Part shown: positions 1 through 7,152 of the stretch, piece after piece
Position numbering within the stretch: position 1 is the first letter of the stretch
Layout: every line of letters starts with the position of its first letter
Origin: Parafilimonas sp.
Lineage (GTDB): Bacteria; Bacteroidota; Bacteroidia; Chitinophagales; Chitinophagaceae
Assembly: GCA_025927795.1 (NCBI GenBank)
Contig: JAICKT010000044.1
Span: 1 to 16,483 of the forward strand
Length of the DNA: 16,483 bases
Reading direction: 5' to 3'
Translations under genes and position numbers: made by a program
Notes under the pieces: model-generated
Told to the model about the DNA's origin: nothing
What the model saw: the letters and a program-made list of their open reading frames with translations, nothing else
Database searches by the model: none

Positions 1-893
1 AAAAGTTTGCTGCTTGTAATTGTAAAGCCCGCATCATTTAAAGCAACTTCAAAAGGAACAGAAGGTTCTATTGTTATGAAACGTTTTAAGCTGTCTTCAA
101 GAACAGGTTCAGAAGTGTTTACGGTAATTGTTCCTTCGCTGCCATTATGATTTGAAATAATGCCTGTAACTGCAAGATTAAATCTTGAAGGAATAGAATC
201 AACGATAGTGGTATCATTAGCAGAAATGTATTTACTGTGATTAACAGAAATGCCTTTATTCATTTTTATTGTAAGCGGCGTTTCTTCATCACGATTACTA
301 ACCGGCGAAAACTGAATTGATAAAGTTTTTCCTGCGCCTTCATTCGCTGTCATAATACTTATTGCATTTCCGTTTGAACTTAATTGCAGATGTGATGTGG
401 CTTCATTCAATTTTACTTCATAATTAAAATTTAAATCAAGCTGCACCATAACATTCGATGTGTTTTTACCCCGTGTATAAGAAAGATGCGTATCCGTAAT
501 TCTTAATGGCGCTGTATGAAAATGAAATGATTCTTTATCAAATGAATATTTTTTTGCGCTTCGGTTTAGTATAAATGAAGTAAGTGTTGCGGTATATTCT
601 GTGCCCGGCTGAAAACCCTGTGATGGCGAAAACATTAATTCACTTGAACTATTCCATTTAAACATTCCTTTTACTGCAGGATTAAATTCAATATAATCTG
701 TACTGTCCCACGATTGTAAAAGACTATCCGGATAAATATCTTTATTAAATGCAAACACAAGATTTTGCTGCTGTTCAATTTCACCATCAAAATTTTTGTA
801 CTTAACAATCAGTTCGTTTTTGGTTGTATTGCATGATATGCAAAAAAATAGGCACCCAATCAAAAAGACGGATACCCAAAGTATAAACTTCAT
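1..893 (-). CDS. Alpha-2-macroglobulin-like lipoprotein, N-terminal part (runs off window)
   Basis: Open frame on the minus strand from ATG at 893-891 to the window edge, about 297 codons with no stop. The N-terminus is a lipoprotein signal: a hydrophobic stretch from residue 3 to 20, then Cys21 followed by Asn (Cys14 in LIGC is an alternative but gives a very short signal). Residues 45-105 have the pattern of the Ig-like domain that opens many bacterial YfaS-type alpha-2-macroglobulins: an F-x-F-N-K strand, then PAVKGMFKW (72-80), then FSPSQGFQPGTEY (88-100). Residues 130-297 are strand-rich, as expected for further MG-like domains. The family traps proteases in the periplasm, usually through a thioester far downstream that cannot be seen here. 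It could instead be another large Ig-repeat lipoprotein. The coding call is firm; the family call is moderate. Confidence 0.62.
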   Translation of the reverse strand, partial: MKFILWVSVFLIGCLFFCISCNTTKNELIVKYKNFDGEIEQQQNLVFAFNKDIYPDSLLQSWDSTDYIEFNPAVKGMFKWNSSSELMFSPSQGFQPGTEYTATLTSFILNRSAKKYSFDKESFHFHTAPLRITDTHLSYTRGKNTSNVMVQLDLNFNYEVKLNEATSHLQLSSNGNAISIMTANEGAGKTLSIQFSPVSNRDEETPLTIKMNKGISVNHSKYISANDTTIVDSIPSRFNLAVTGIISNHNGSEGTITVNTSEPVLEDSLKRFITIEPSVPFEVALNDAGFTITSSKL

Positions 894-1076
894 AAGCAAT
901 GTATATGTATTAAAATTAGTGCTTGAAATGAATAAAAATGTTTTGTAAATTATTTATTTTTTAAAGAAACATACTTACTTTTTTTATTGTTTGGTATTTT
1001 ATTTTTTAGTTAGTTGCATTTTTAATAGACTGTAAATTCTTATATAATTACATTTACTTAAATAGAATTCGAATAC
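894..1076. promoter_or_regulatory. Divergent intergenic region between the lipoprotein and kaiC
   Basis: AT-rich 183-nt spacer from which both flanking genes must be transcribed outward. A Bacteroidota-like -7 match (TAnnTTTG consensus) reads TACATTTA at 1049-1056 for kaiC, 20 nt before its ATG. Another, TAATTTTA, lies on the minus strand at 918-911 for the lipoprotein gene. Each matches 7 of 8 positions in total. Neither has a TTG at the usual -33 distance, so both are tentative in such AT-rich DNA. Confidence 0.3.
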
Positions 1077-2579
1077 ATGAATCAACCAAAAAAATTATTT
1101 CCCAAAACTCCTACAGGCATTAATGGACTTGACGAAATTACAGAAGGCGGTTTTCCAAAAGGCCGCCCTGTACTTGTTTGCGGAAGCGCAGGTTGTGGTA
1201 AAACTTTAATGGCAATGCAATTTCTTGTAAAAGGAATTATTGAGTACAATGAGCCTGGAGTGTTTATGAGTTTTGAAGAAACTGTAAAAGACTTAGCGCA
1301 AAATGTAAGCTCGTTAGGTTTTAATTTAGATAAGCTGGCTGCCGATAACAAACTAAGGATCGATTATGTGCGAATTGAAAAAACCGAAATTGAAGAAACG
1401 GGAGAATATGATCTTGAAGGATTATTTATAAGATTAAATCATGCAATTAATTCAATTGGTGCGAAGAGGGTAGTACTTGATACAATTGAATCATTGTTTG
1501 GCGGAATAGAAAACGCCGGGCTGTTACGTTCAGAAATACGAAGGCTGTTTCAATGGTTAAAAGACAAAGGCGTTACTACTATTATTACCGGCGAACGCGG
1601 GGATGGAACATTAACGCGGCATGGCTTGGAAGAATATGTTTCTGATTGCGTAATATTATTGGATTTTAGGGTTATTGACCAGATTGCAACACGCCGCTTA
1701 AGAATAATTAAATACAGGGGTTCTATGCATGGCTCGAATGAGTATCCTTTCTTGATTGATGAAAATGGTATTGCCGTATTACCAATTACTTCTTTAAAAT
1801 TGGATCATAGCGTTTCTACCGAAATAATTTCCACGGGGCTTCCGGCGCTTGATAAATTATTTCAGGCAAATGGCTTTTATAAAGGAAGCAGCGCTTTGGT
1901 AACAGGCACAGCAGGTACAGCTAAAACAACACTTGCCGCATATTTTGCATTAAGCAGTTGCAGGCGCAAAGAGCGCGTACTTTATTTTTCATTTGAAGAA
2001 TCGCCTGACCAGTTAATAAGAAACATGATGTGTGTAGGTATTAATCTTAAGCCTTATGTTAAATCAAAATTATTAGTTGTGCATTCTTCACGTCCTTCAT
2101 TGCAAGGGCTTGAAATGCACCTATTGGTATTGCATAAATTAATAGAGAGTTTAAAACCGAAAACAGTAATTGTTGATCCCATCAGCAGTTTAATTACAAT
2201 CGGCACGAACAGTGAAGTAAGAGCCATGCTTGTAAGATTGCTTGACATGCTTAAAGTAAATGCAATAAATGCAATGTTTACTGCACTTACACATCAGCCT
2301 ATAAATGAAACAATGGATTTGTCAGTAGATGCTGTTTCTTCACTGGCTGATACCTGGATAAAATTGAAAAATGAAGAAGAAAGCGGAAACCGGATGAGAA
2401 ATCTTTTAATAGTAAAATCACGCGGTATGGGACATTCTAATCAAATGTGGAATTTTTTAATTACTGATAAAGGCATACAGTTAAATTCAAAAGAAGTAAT
2501 CACAAAAAAAAATAATACTGATGCAATTGCATCAGGCAATAAAACAAAAAGAAAAAAATTTAGTGCAGTTATTATCTAA
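1077..2579 (+). CDS. kaiC: KaiC-family double-domain RecA-like ATPase/kinase
   Basis: A 500-residue protein with two KaiC domains (CI about 10-245, CII about 248-470), close to the length of cyanobacterial KaiC. CI has Walker A GSAGCGKT at 36-43, the catalytic Glu pair E67-E68 in SFEET, and a Walker B-like VVLDT at 132-136. CII has Walker A GTAGTAKT at 277-284, E307-E308 in SFEES, and VIVDP at 364-368. In cyanobacteria CI ATPase activity sets the pace and CII autophosphorylates on adjacent Ser and Thr (S431/T432 in Synechococcus). The aligned pair here is S421-S422 in AVSSLADT, so autokinase activity is plausible but on Ser-Ser. The C-terminal tail (about 468-500) is Lys-rich and unlike the KaiA-binding tail, and no kaiA is visible. 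First gene of a co-directional cluster; two kaiB genes follow 46 nt downstream. The family assignment is very secure; a circadian role is not implied. Confidence 0.96.
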   Translation: MNQPKKLFPKTPTGINGLDEITEGGFPKGRPVLVCGSAGCGKTLMAMQFLVKGIIEYNEPGVFMSFEETVKDLAQNVSSLGFNLDKLAADNKLRIDYVRIEKTEIEETGEYDLEGLFIRLNHAINSIGAKRVVLDTIESLFGGIENAGLLRSEIRRLFQWLKDKGVTTIITGERGDGTLTRHGLEEYVSDCVILLDFRVIDQIATRRLRIIKYRGSMHGSNEYPFLIDENGIAVLPITSLKLDHSVSTEIISTGLPALDKLFQANGFYKGSSALVTGTAGTAKTTLAAYFALSSCRRKERVLYFSFEESPDQLIRNMMCVGINLKPYVKSKLLVVHSSRPSLQGLEMHLLVLHKLIESLKPKTVIVDPISSLITIGTNSEVRAMLVRLLDMLKVNAINAMFTALTHQPINETMDLSVDAVSSLADTWIKLKNEEESGNRMRNLLIVKSRGMGHSNQMWNFLITDKGIQLNSKEVITKKNNTDAIASGNKTKRKKFSAVII

Positions 2580-2625
2580 AAAAATTCGCCTGATAATTGA
2601 TAATAAAATTTAAGTGCAATAGTCT

Positions 2626-2928
2626 ATGGCAAAAGAGCAAAAATGGGAACTGAGGTTATATATAGCAGGTCAAACACCTAAATCGGTTCTTGCTTTACAA
2701 AATATAACGAAATATTGCAAAGAGCATCTGGAAGGCAGGTACTCTATTGAAATAGTTGACTTGCTGAAGAATCCGCAATTAGCAGCAGGCGACCAAATAT
2801 TTGCAATACCAACATTGGTACGAAAAGTGCCTGAACCAATAAGGAAAATCATCGGCGACCTTTCTAATGAAGAACGGGTGCTTGTTGGTTTAAATATTCG
2901 CCCATTATCCTCTAAAACAAAAACATGA
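2626..2928 (+). CDS. kaiB: KaiB family protein (copy 1)
   Basis: A 100-residue protein of normal KaiB length, closely matching the cyanobacterial pattern: WELRLYIAGQTPKS at 7-20, VDLLKNPQLA at 44-53, IPTL at 61-64 and IIGDLSNEERVLVGLN at 75-90. KaiB is a metamorphic protein that binds the KaiC CI ring after switching from a ground-state tetramer to a thioredoxin-like monomer. Gly88, equivalent to the Gly that governs the switch in cyanobacterial KaiB, is kept. The Asp two residues on is Asn90. It starts 46 nt after kaiC, and its stop overlaps the start of the second kaiB by ATGA (2925-2928), so the two copies are probably translationally coupled. This copy is the better candidate for a classical, switching KaiB. 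Confidence 0.95.
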   Translation: MAKEQKWELRLYIAGQTPKSVLALQNITKYCKEHLEGRYSIEIVDLLKNPQLAAGDQIFAIPTLVRKVPEPIRKIIGDLSNEERVLVGLNIRPLSSKTKT

Positions 2929-3236
2929 AAAAGAAAATTCCTGAAAACATTATTGTTGAAAACAAACTTGTTCTTCAGCTTTATGTCTCAGGCATGTCCC
3001 CAAAATCTATGGAAGCAATTGAAAATATAAAACAGTTATGCGATGAACATCTTAACGAGGCATTCGAACTTGAAATAATAGACATTTATAAAAATCCTGA
3101 AGTAGCTTCTCGGCAACAAATTGTGTTTAGCCCTTCGCTTATTAAGAGTCTTCCCTTACCCAAAAAAACATTAGTGGGAAATTTTGCGGATAAAGAAAAA
3201 GTGATTAAAGCATTAGGCATCGCCTTCAAAAATTAA
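2925..3236 (+). CDS. KaiB family protein (divergent copy 2)
   Basis: A 103-residue KaiB paralogue with about 10 extra N-terminal residues. Recognisable blocks are LQLYVSGMSPKSMEAI at 17-32, IIDIYKNPEVA at 51-61, SPSL at 69-72 and LVGNFADKEKVIKALGI at 83-99. Compared with copy 1 and cyanobacterial KaiB, the fold-switch Gly is Ala96, the following Asp position is Gly98, and IGDLS has become VGNFA. Substitution of that Gly by Ala in cyanobacterial KaiB is known to favour the thioredoxin-like, KaiC-binding fold, so this copy may not switch. The start overlaps kaiB copy 1 by ATGA. Its TAA (3234-3236) is 3 nt before the kinase ATG and in the same frame, so it may act as the KaiC-sensing partner of that kinase. 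Family assignment is secure; the non-switching idea is inference. Confidence 0.93.
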   Translation: MKKKIPENIIVENKLVLQLYVSGMSPKSMEAIENIKQLCDEHLNEAFELEIIDIYKNPEVASRQQIVFSPSLIKSLPLPKKTLVGNFADKEKVIKALGIAFKN

Positions 3237-3239
3237 GTT

Positions 3240-4511
3240 ATGGAGGTAAATTCAAAAGACGAGCTATTATTAAGAATTGAAGAACTTGAAAATCGCCTTG
3301 CTGAATCTGAACAATTGATTGAAGCAATTAAAGCGGGTGAGGTTGATGCTTTTGCAGTTAATTTGGATAACAAGGCTGAAGTGTTTACACTGCAAACTGG
3401 AGATTATGCTTATCGTGTTTTGATAGAAAAAATTGGAGAAGGTGCTTTAAACTTGTCAGAAGATGGTTTAATAGTTTATACCAATACTTATTTTTTTGAA
3501 TTGATTAATTTATCTTATGAAAATGTGGTTGGATGTTTTTTTACTGATTTCGTGCATACAGATTCACAAGAAAAATTTAATGCATTATTTCAGCAGGCAT
3601 TAAAAGGAAGCAGTAAAGGCGAAATTAAATTATCTGTTAACGGCAAAATTATTCCTGTTTACATTTCACTTACTTCACTGCAGCCAAGGCTGGCTACAGT
3701 AGGTATTATTATTACTGATTTTACCGAAAAGAAAAAAAACGAAGAGCTTATTTTAAAATACCAGGAAGATCTTGAAGCAAAAAACTTTGAGCTTTCTCAA
3801 AGCAATACAGAGCTTGCTTCATTTGCTTATGTTGCTTCACATGATCTGCAGGAGCCGTTGCGTAAAATACAAACTTTTTCAAACCGCATTCTTGAAATGG
3901 AATATGAAAGTTTTTCAGTGAATGCAAAAAATTATTTTCAACGTATAACCGGCGCTTCTAAGCGAATGCAAAATCTTATAAATGCATTACTTAATTATTC
4001 ACGGGCAAACACATCTGAAGTTATATTGGTGCCAACTGATTTAAATAGTATTATCGAAGAAGTAAAAAATAATTTAAGTGAACTGATAGAAGAAGATAAT
4101 ATTATCATTGAAACATCAGCACTTCCAACGTTAAATATTATACCAATTCAGTTTAACCAGCTTTTTTCAAATATTATATTGAATGCAATAAAATACAGAA
4201 AGCAGGATGAAAGTGTTGTAATAAAAATAAGCGCAGAAATTATTTCTTCAGATAAAATACAGAAGCAAGTATCTTTTACAAGTGATAGATACTGGAAGAT
4301 AAAAATATCAGATAACGGCATTGGGTTCGAACAACAATTTGCCAATAAAATTTTTGAATTGTTTCAGCGATTGCATGGCAGAAGCGAATATGAAGGCACA
4401 GGTATAGGACTTGCTATCTGTAAAAAAATTGTTCAGAATCATCATGGATTTATAGAAGCTATCGGACAGCCGGACATTGGTTCAACTTTTAATATTTATC
4501 TGCCTGCATAA
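3240..4511 (+). CDS. PAS-domain sensor histidine kinase of the kai cluster
   Basis: A 423-residue soluble kinase with no signal peptide or membrane segment. Order of parts: N-terminal coiled coil (5-35) with the IEAIKAGEVDAF motif that opens many PAS kinases, a PAS domain (about 55-165), a second coiled coil (165-195), HisKA with the H-box ASHDLQEPL and phosphoacceptor His201, then HATPase_c. The ATPase has the N-box with Asn311 and Asn315 in NIILNAIKYR, the G1 box DNGIGFE at 358-364, the F-box around FELFQRL, and G2 GTGIGL at 386-391. All catalytic residues look intact. No response regulator is adjacent, so the phosphotransfer target is unknown. The start lies 3 nt after kaiB copy 2, which suggests it reads out the Kai module, much as SasA does in cyanobacteria, except that SasA carries its KaiB-like domain on the same chain. 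Assignment as a kinase is secure; the link to KaiC is inferred from position. Confidence 0.94.
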   Translation: MEVNSKDELLLRIEELENRLAESEQLIEAIKAGEVDAFAVNLDNKAEVFTLQTGDYAYRVLIEKIGEGALNLSEDGLIVYTNTYFFELINLSYENVVGCFFTDFVHTDSQEKFNALFQQALKGSSKGEIKLSVNGKIIPVYISLTSLQPRLATVGIIITDFTEKKKNEELILKYQEDLEAKNFELSQSNTELASFAYVASHDLQEPLRKIQTFSNRILEMEYESFSVNAKNYFQRITGASKRMQNLINALLNYSRANTSEVILVPTDLNSIIEEVKNNLSELIEEDNIIIETSALPTLNIIPIQFNQLFSNIILNAIKYRKQDESVVIKISAEIISSDKIQKQVSFTSDRYWKIKISDNGIGFEQQFANKIFELFQRLHGRSEYEGTGIGLAICKKIVQNHHGFIEAIGQPDIGSTFNIYLPA

Positions 4512-4764
4512 CCATAAAAGCTTTTGAAGAAAACATAATTATATTACATTTCTTCGCTTGAACTTATTCCTGGGAAAAACCAGTTGTATGTACAGAATCA
4601 CACAGGCAAAAACAATTTGTAGTTTAAGCTAATTGAGCTGTTGATAATGTTTAGTAAGAAAATGCATTGTTAATTCAAACTAATTTTTTCCCCGTTCAGG
4701 CAACTAATATTCTTATTGAACCTGTTTTATTTTCAAAGAAGCTAAAACAAATAAATTTTTGCAA
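4512..4764. other. 253-nt gene-free spacer after the kai cluster
   Basis: AT-rich DNA with no credible reading frame in either direction. It holds only very short hairpins (for example CTGG/CCAG around a GAAAAA loop at 4570-4583) and no convincing terminator. It probably contains the promoter for the OB-fold/cytochrome/YceI block, since it is the largest gap in this plus-strand run. TTG at 4716-4718 and AATTTTTG at 4754-4761, just before the next ATG, are weak promoter-like matches that I would not rely on. Confidence 0.4.
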
Positions 4765-5175
4765 ATGCAACGTTGGAAAAGAGTAGTTCTTTGGATAATT
4801 GTAATAGTAGTATTATCAGGATTTGGCTATGCATATTATATATGGAATAAACCGGCGAGAGATGTATCAAAAGAAAAAGGAATTAAAATAACGGCAGTTG
4901 CAATTTTTGATTCGTTTGCAAACAATGAGCAGGCTGCAAATATTTCTTTTTTAAACAAAACAGTTGAAGTAACGGGTACAGTTACCAATGTAAAAACCAA
5001 CCAGGCAGGCAATACTGTAGTTTATCTTAAATCTGATGATCCGGTGTTTGGCGTTAATTGTACATTTAAACAAAACCCCGGAAAAATTATTAAAGGTGAG
5101 CATATTACTTTTAAAGGAATATGCACCGGATATTTAAGTGATGTGGTAGTTAACCAGGGCGTATTAGTTAAATAA
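4765..5175 (+). CDS. Membrane-anchored OB-fold (tRNA_anti-like) protein
   Basis: A 136-residue protein starting at ATG 4765; an in-frame TTG two codons upstream (4759) is possible but less likely. One N-terminal transmembrane segment (about residues 6-24) is followed by YYIWNKPARDV, a signature stretch of the Bacteroidota OB-fold proteins related to tRNA_anti-like (PF12869). The rest has the small beta-barrel pattern: NKTVEVTGTVTNV, then VVYLKSDD, then VNCTFK, then HITFKGICTGY, with Cys residues in the VNC and GIC strands that may pair. These proteins are anchored in the inner membrane or exported, and their ligand is unknown to me; nucleic-acid binding should not be assumed from the name. 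It lies 28 nt before the cytochrome gene and is probably the first gene of that operon. Confidence 0.8.
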   Translation: MQRWKRVVLWIIVIVVLSGFGYAYYIWNKPARDVSKEKGIKITAVAIFDSFANNEQAANISFLNKTVEVTGTVTNVKTNQAGNTVVYLKSDDPVFGVNCTFKQNPGKIIKGEHITFKGICTGYLSDVVVNQGVLVK

Positions 5176-5203
5176 AAAAAGGATTAAATTATAATTCACA
5201 TAA

Positions 5204-5596
5204 ATGCTTAAAAAATTTGTTTTTGTTGTTACAGGCATGCTTGTTTGTATAATAATATTTCAGGGGTGTTTTTATGATAAGGCTGATCAACAGTATCCTT
5301 CAACAGGTAATTGCGATACTACAGGAATAACTTATAATGTAGAAATAAAAGCCATACTTGATGCGAACTGTAAAGACTGTCATAACGGAACTGCCTCAAT
5401 AAGCGGAATTGACTTGTATGATTATTCAACTATGTCTGGTCTTGCATTAGATGGGCAATTTACTTATGGCACATTGCTTTCCGCTGTAATGCATCAGGGT
5501 GGCGCGCCTTTTATGCCTAACGGCAGGCCAATGTTACAGGATTGTGATATTAAAAAAATTGCTGCGTGGGTGCATGGTGGTGCACCTGAACAATAA
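5204..5596 (+). CDS. Mono-heme c-type cytochrome lipoprotein
   Basis: A 130-residue exported protein. The N-terminal hydrophobic segment (about 5-19) ends in a lipobox-like FQGC with Cys22, so the protein is probably lipid-anchored in the envelope. The heme c attachment motif is CKDCH at 56-60, with His60 as proximal ligand, and Met104 in PFMPNG is the likely distal ligand, as in small Bacteroidota cytochromes with the pattern CDT...ITYNVEI..IL...C..CH...MP. Cys37 and Cys114 could form a disulfide. It would carry electrons or bind heme in the periplasm; the partner is unknown. It sits 28 nt after the OB-fold gene and 16 nt before the first YceI gene, so it is very likely co-transcribed with both. 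The heme motif makes the class secure; the redox partner is not known. Confidence 0.88.
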   Translation: MLKKFVFVVTGMLVCIIIFQGCFYDKADQQYPSTGNCDTTGITYNVEIKAILDANCKDCHNGTASISGIDLYDYSTMSGLALDGQFTYGTLLSAVMHQGGAPFMPNGRPMLQDCDIKKIAAWVHGGAPEQ

Positions 5597-5612
5597 TCAA
5601 TAAAGGTTTATT

Positions 5613-6164
5613 ATGAAAAATTTTTTTGCTGCATTTGTTTTAATTTTTCTCTTTGGATTCAAAGGGTTTACTCAAACTTATATTACCCGCAACGGCAATA
5701 TTTCTTTTTCCTCACATACAGCATTGGAAGATGTAGAAGCTGAGAACAATGAAGCGGCAAGTGTTTTAAATGCGGCTACAGGAGATTTGGAATTTAAGGT
5801 TGCTGTAAAAAGCTTTCATTTTAAAAAAACAGCAATGGAAGATCATTTTAATGATGACGATTATATGGCTTCCGAAAAATATCCGAAAGCAGGTTTCAAA
5901 GGAAAAATCACAAATATTTCTTCCGTTAATTTTTCGAAAGATGGTGTTTATAATGTTTCCGTTACCGGCGATCTTACAATTCGGGATGTAACCAAACCTA
6001 TATCAGCAGATGGAACAATAACAGTAAAAGGAGGTAATATTACTGTTGCATCAACGTTTACAATAAAGCGAAAAGAATATAATGTTATTGGTGAAGCGTT
6101 TGTTCAGAAAAAAATCGGCGAAGACATACAGATTACAGTGAACTGTGCATACGAAAAACAATAA
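5613..6164 (+). CDS. YceI family periplasmic lipocalin-like protein (copy 1)
   Basis: A 183-residue protein with a cleavable signal peptide (about 1-21, ending GFTQ). The mature part follows the YceI pattern (PF04264): GNISFSSHTALEDVEA, FKVAVKSFHFK, then MEDHFNDDDYMASEKYPKA at 75-93, FKGKI, then VTGDLTIRDVTKPI, and FTIKRKEYNVIG before the final strand. YceI proteins are small eight-stranded barrels that bind isoprenoid-type lipids such as polyisoprenoid quinones in the periplasm. The ligand here cannot be read from sequence. It sits 16 nt after the cytochrome gene and 8 nt before the DUF5777-like gene. A second, clearly related YceI gene follows that one. The family call is secure. Confidence 0.92.
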   Translation: MKNFFAAFVLIFLFGFKGFTQTYITRNGNISFSSHTALEDVEAENNEAASVLNAATGDLEFKVAVKSFHFKKTAMEDHFNDDDYMASEKYPKAGFKGKITNISSVNFSKDGVYNVSVTGDLTIRDVTKPISADGTITVKGGNITVASTFTIKRKEYNVIGEAFVQKKIGEDIQITVNCAYEKQ

Positions 6165-6172
6165 TAATTTTT

Positions 6173-7102
6173 ATGAGAAAGAAATATAAACTGCTTATTC
6201 TTATTTTGATTTTTTGTTCTGTAAAAACATTTAGCCAGGATACCAATCTTGATTCGATACTTGATGAGCAGATGAAAGCAAAAACTAAAAATCAAACGCA
6301 GTACACTGAAGCTACTTTTAAAACCACACGGTTGATAGATGGCCACACTGTTGAAACTACGCAGGCAGGTGTGCTTGATTTAAAAGTATCGCATCGTTTT
6401 GGCACACTTAACCAGGGCTTTTATAATATGTTTGGTTTTGATGTTGCCTCAATGCGCATCGGGCTTGATTATGGTCTTACCAACAGGCTTACTGTTGGGG
6501 GTGGCAGAAGCACTTTTGAAAAACAATACGATGGCTTTTTAAAGTATCGCTTATTACGGCAATCAGAAGGCAAAAAAAATATGCCGGTATCTGTTACGCT
6601 TTTATCTTCTGTAATGTTTGAAACAGATACAATAGCCCTTAAAACAGAAAAAGAAATTTCGGTAAGTCCACGCACCTCTGATAAATTTTCTTATGCTTAC
6701 CAGGTTTTAATAGGCAGAAAATTCAACCCAAATTTTTCATTACAATTAGCACCTACATTAATTCATGAAAATATAGTTGACAGCGCGTTTAATCCTAACG
6801 ATCTTTTTGCTGTTGGTGCGGGAGCAAGGTTTAAATTAACGCAACGGTCCAGTATAAATGTTGAGTATTATTATCAATTGCCAGGAAGTAAATTACCCGG
6901 CACTTATAATACATTTTCTATAGGTTACGAAATTGAAACCGGCGGTCATGTTTTTCAATTGCACTTCAGTAATTCTACAGGCATGACAGAAAGAACTTTT
7001 ATTGCTGAAAATACAGGGCGGTGGAGCAAAGGGGATATACATTTTGGGTTTAATATTTCACGCGTATTTACAATTAAAAAGCCCAAACAGCTTAAAATGT
7101 AA
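6173..7102 (+). CDS. DUF5777-like outer-membrane beta-barrel protein
   Basis: A 309-residue protein with a signal peptide (about 1-22, ending TFSQ). The mature part is rich in alternating strands with aromatic residues, as in outer-membrane barrels. Segments that recall the DUF5777 family of Bacteroidota are LDLKVSHRFGTLNQG, FYNMFGFDVASMRIGLDYG and LTVGGGRSTFEKQYDGFLKY near residues 67-125, and a late strand around NTFSIGYEIETGG. It probably sits in the outer membrane; no transported substrate is known to me. It lies between two YceI genes (8 nt after the first, 50 nt before the second), downstream of the cytochrome gene, which suggests that the periplasmic proteins deliver to it or work beside it. 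The barrel call is fairly firm; the exact family name is from recall. Confidence 0.8.
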   Translation: MRKKYKLLILILIFCSVKTFSQDTNLDSILDEQMKAKTKNQTQYTEATFKTTRLIDGHTVETTQAGVLDLKVSHRFGTLNQGFYNMFGFDVASMRIGLDYGLTNRLTVGGGRSTFEKQYDGFLKYRLLRQSEGKKNMPVSVTLLSSVMFETDTIALKTEKEISVSPRTSDKFSYAYQVLIGRKFNPNFSLQLAPTLIHENIVDSAFNPNDLFAVGAGARFKLTQRSSINVEYYYQLPGSKLPGTYNTFSIGYEIETGGHVFQLHFSNSTGMTERTFIAENTGRWSKGDIHFGFNISRVFTIKKPKQLKM

Positions 7103-7152
7103 GCTGTCTGAAATGTAATAGTTATCTTGAGCACAGGAATTATTATAAGCTC

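Noticed and set aside
1082..1351. 89-codon open frame opposite kaiC
   Set aside because: Fully covered by the start of kaiC, whose motifs are beyond doubt; the reverse product has no recognisable features.
4515..4524. AAAAGCTTTT palindrome after the kinase stop
   Set aside because: A short AT-rich palindrome with no loop and no further structure; common in low-GC DNA.
4570..4583. CTGG/CCAG hairpin with a GAAAAA loop after the kinase gene
   Set aside because: The stem is only 4 bp and no T run follows; it is expected by chance in a spacer of this length.
6104..6346. 80-codon open frame on the minus strand across the YceI/DUF5777 junction
   Set aside because: It overlaps two well-supported genes on the other strand, and its composition looks like a reverse-strand shadow.
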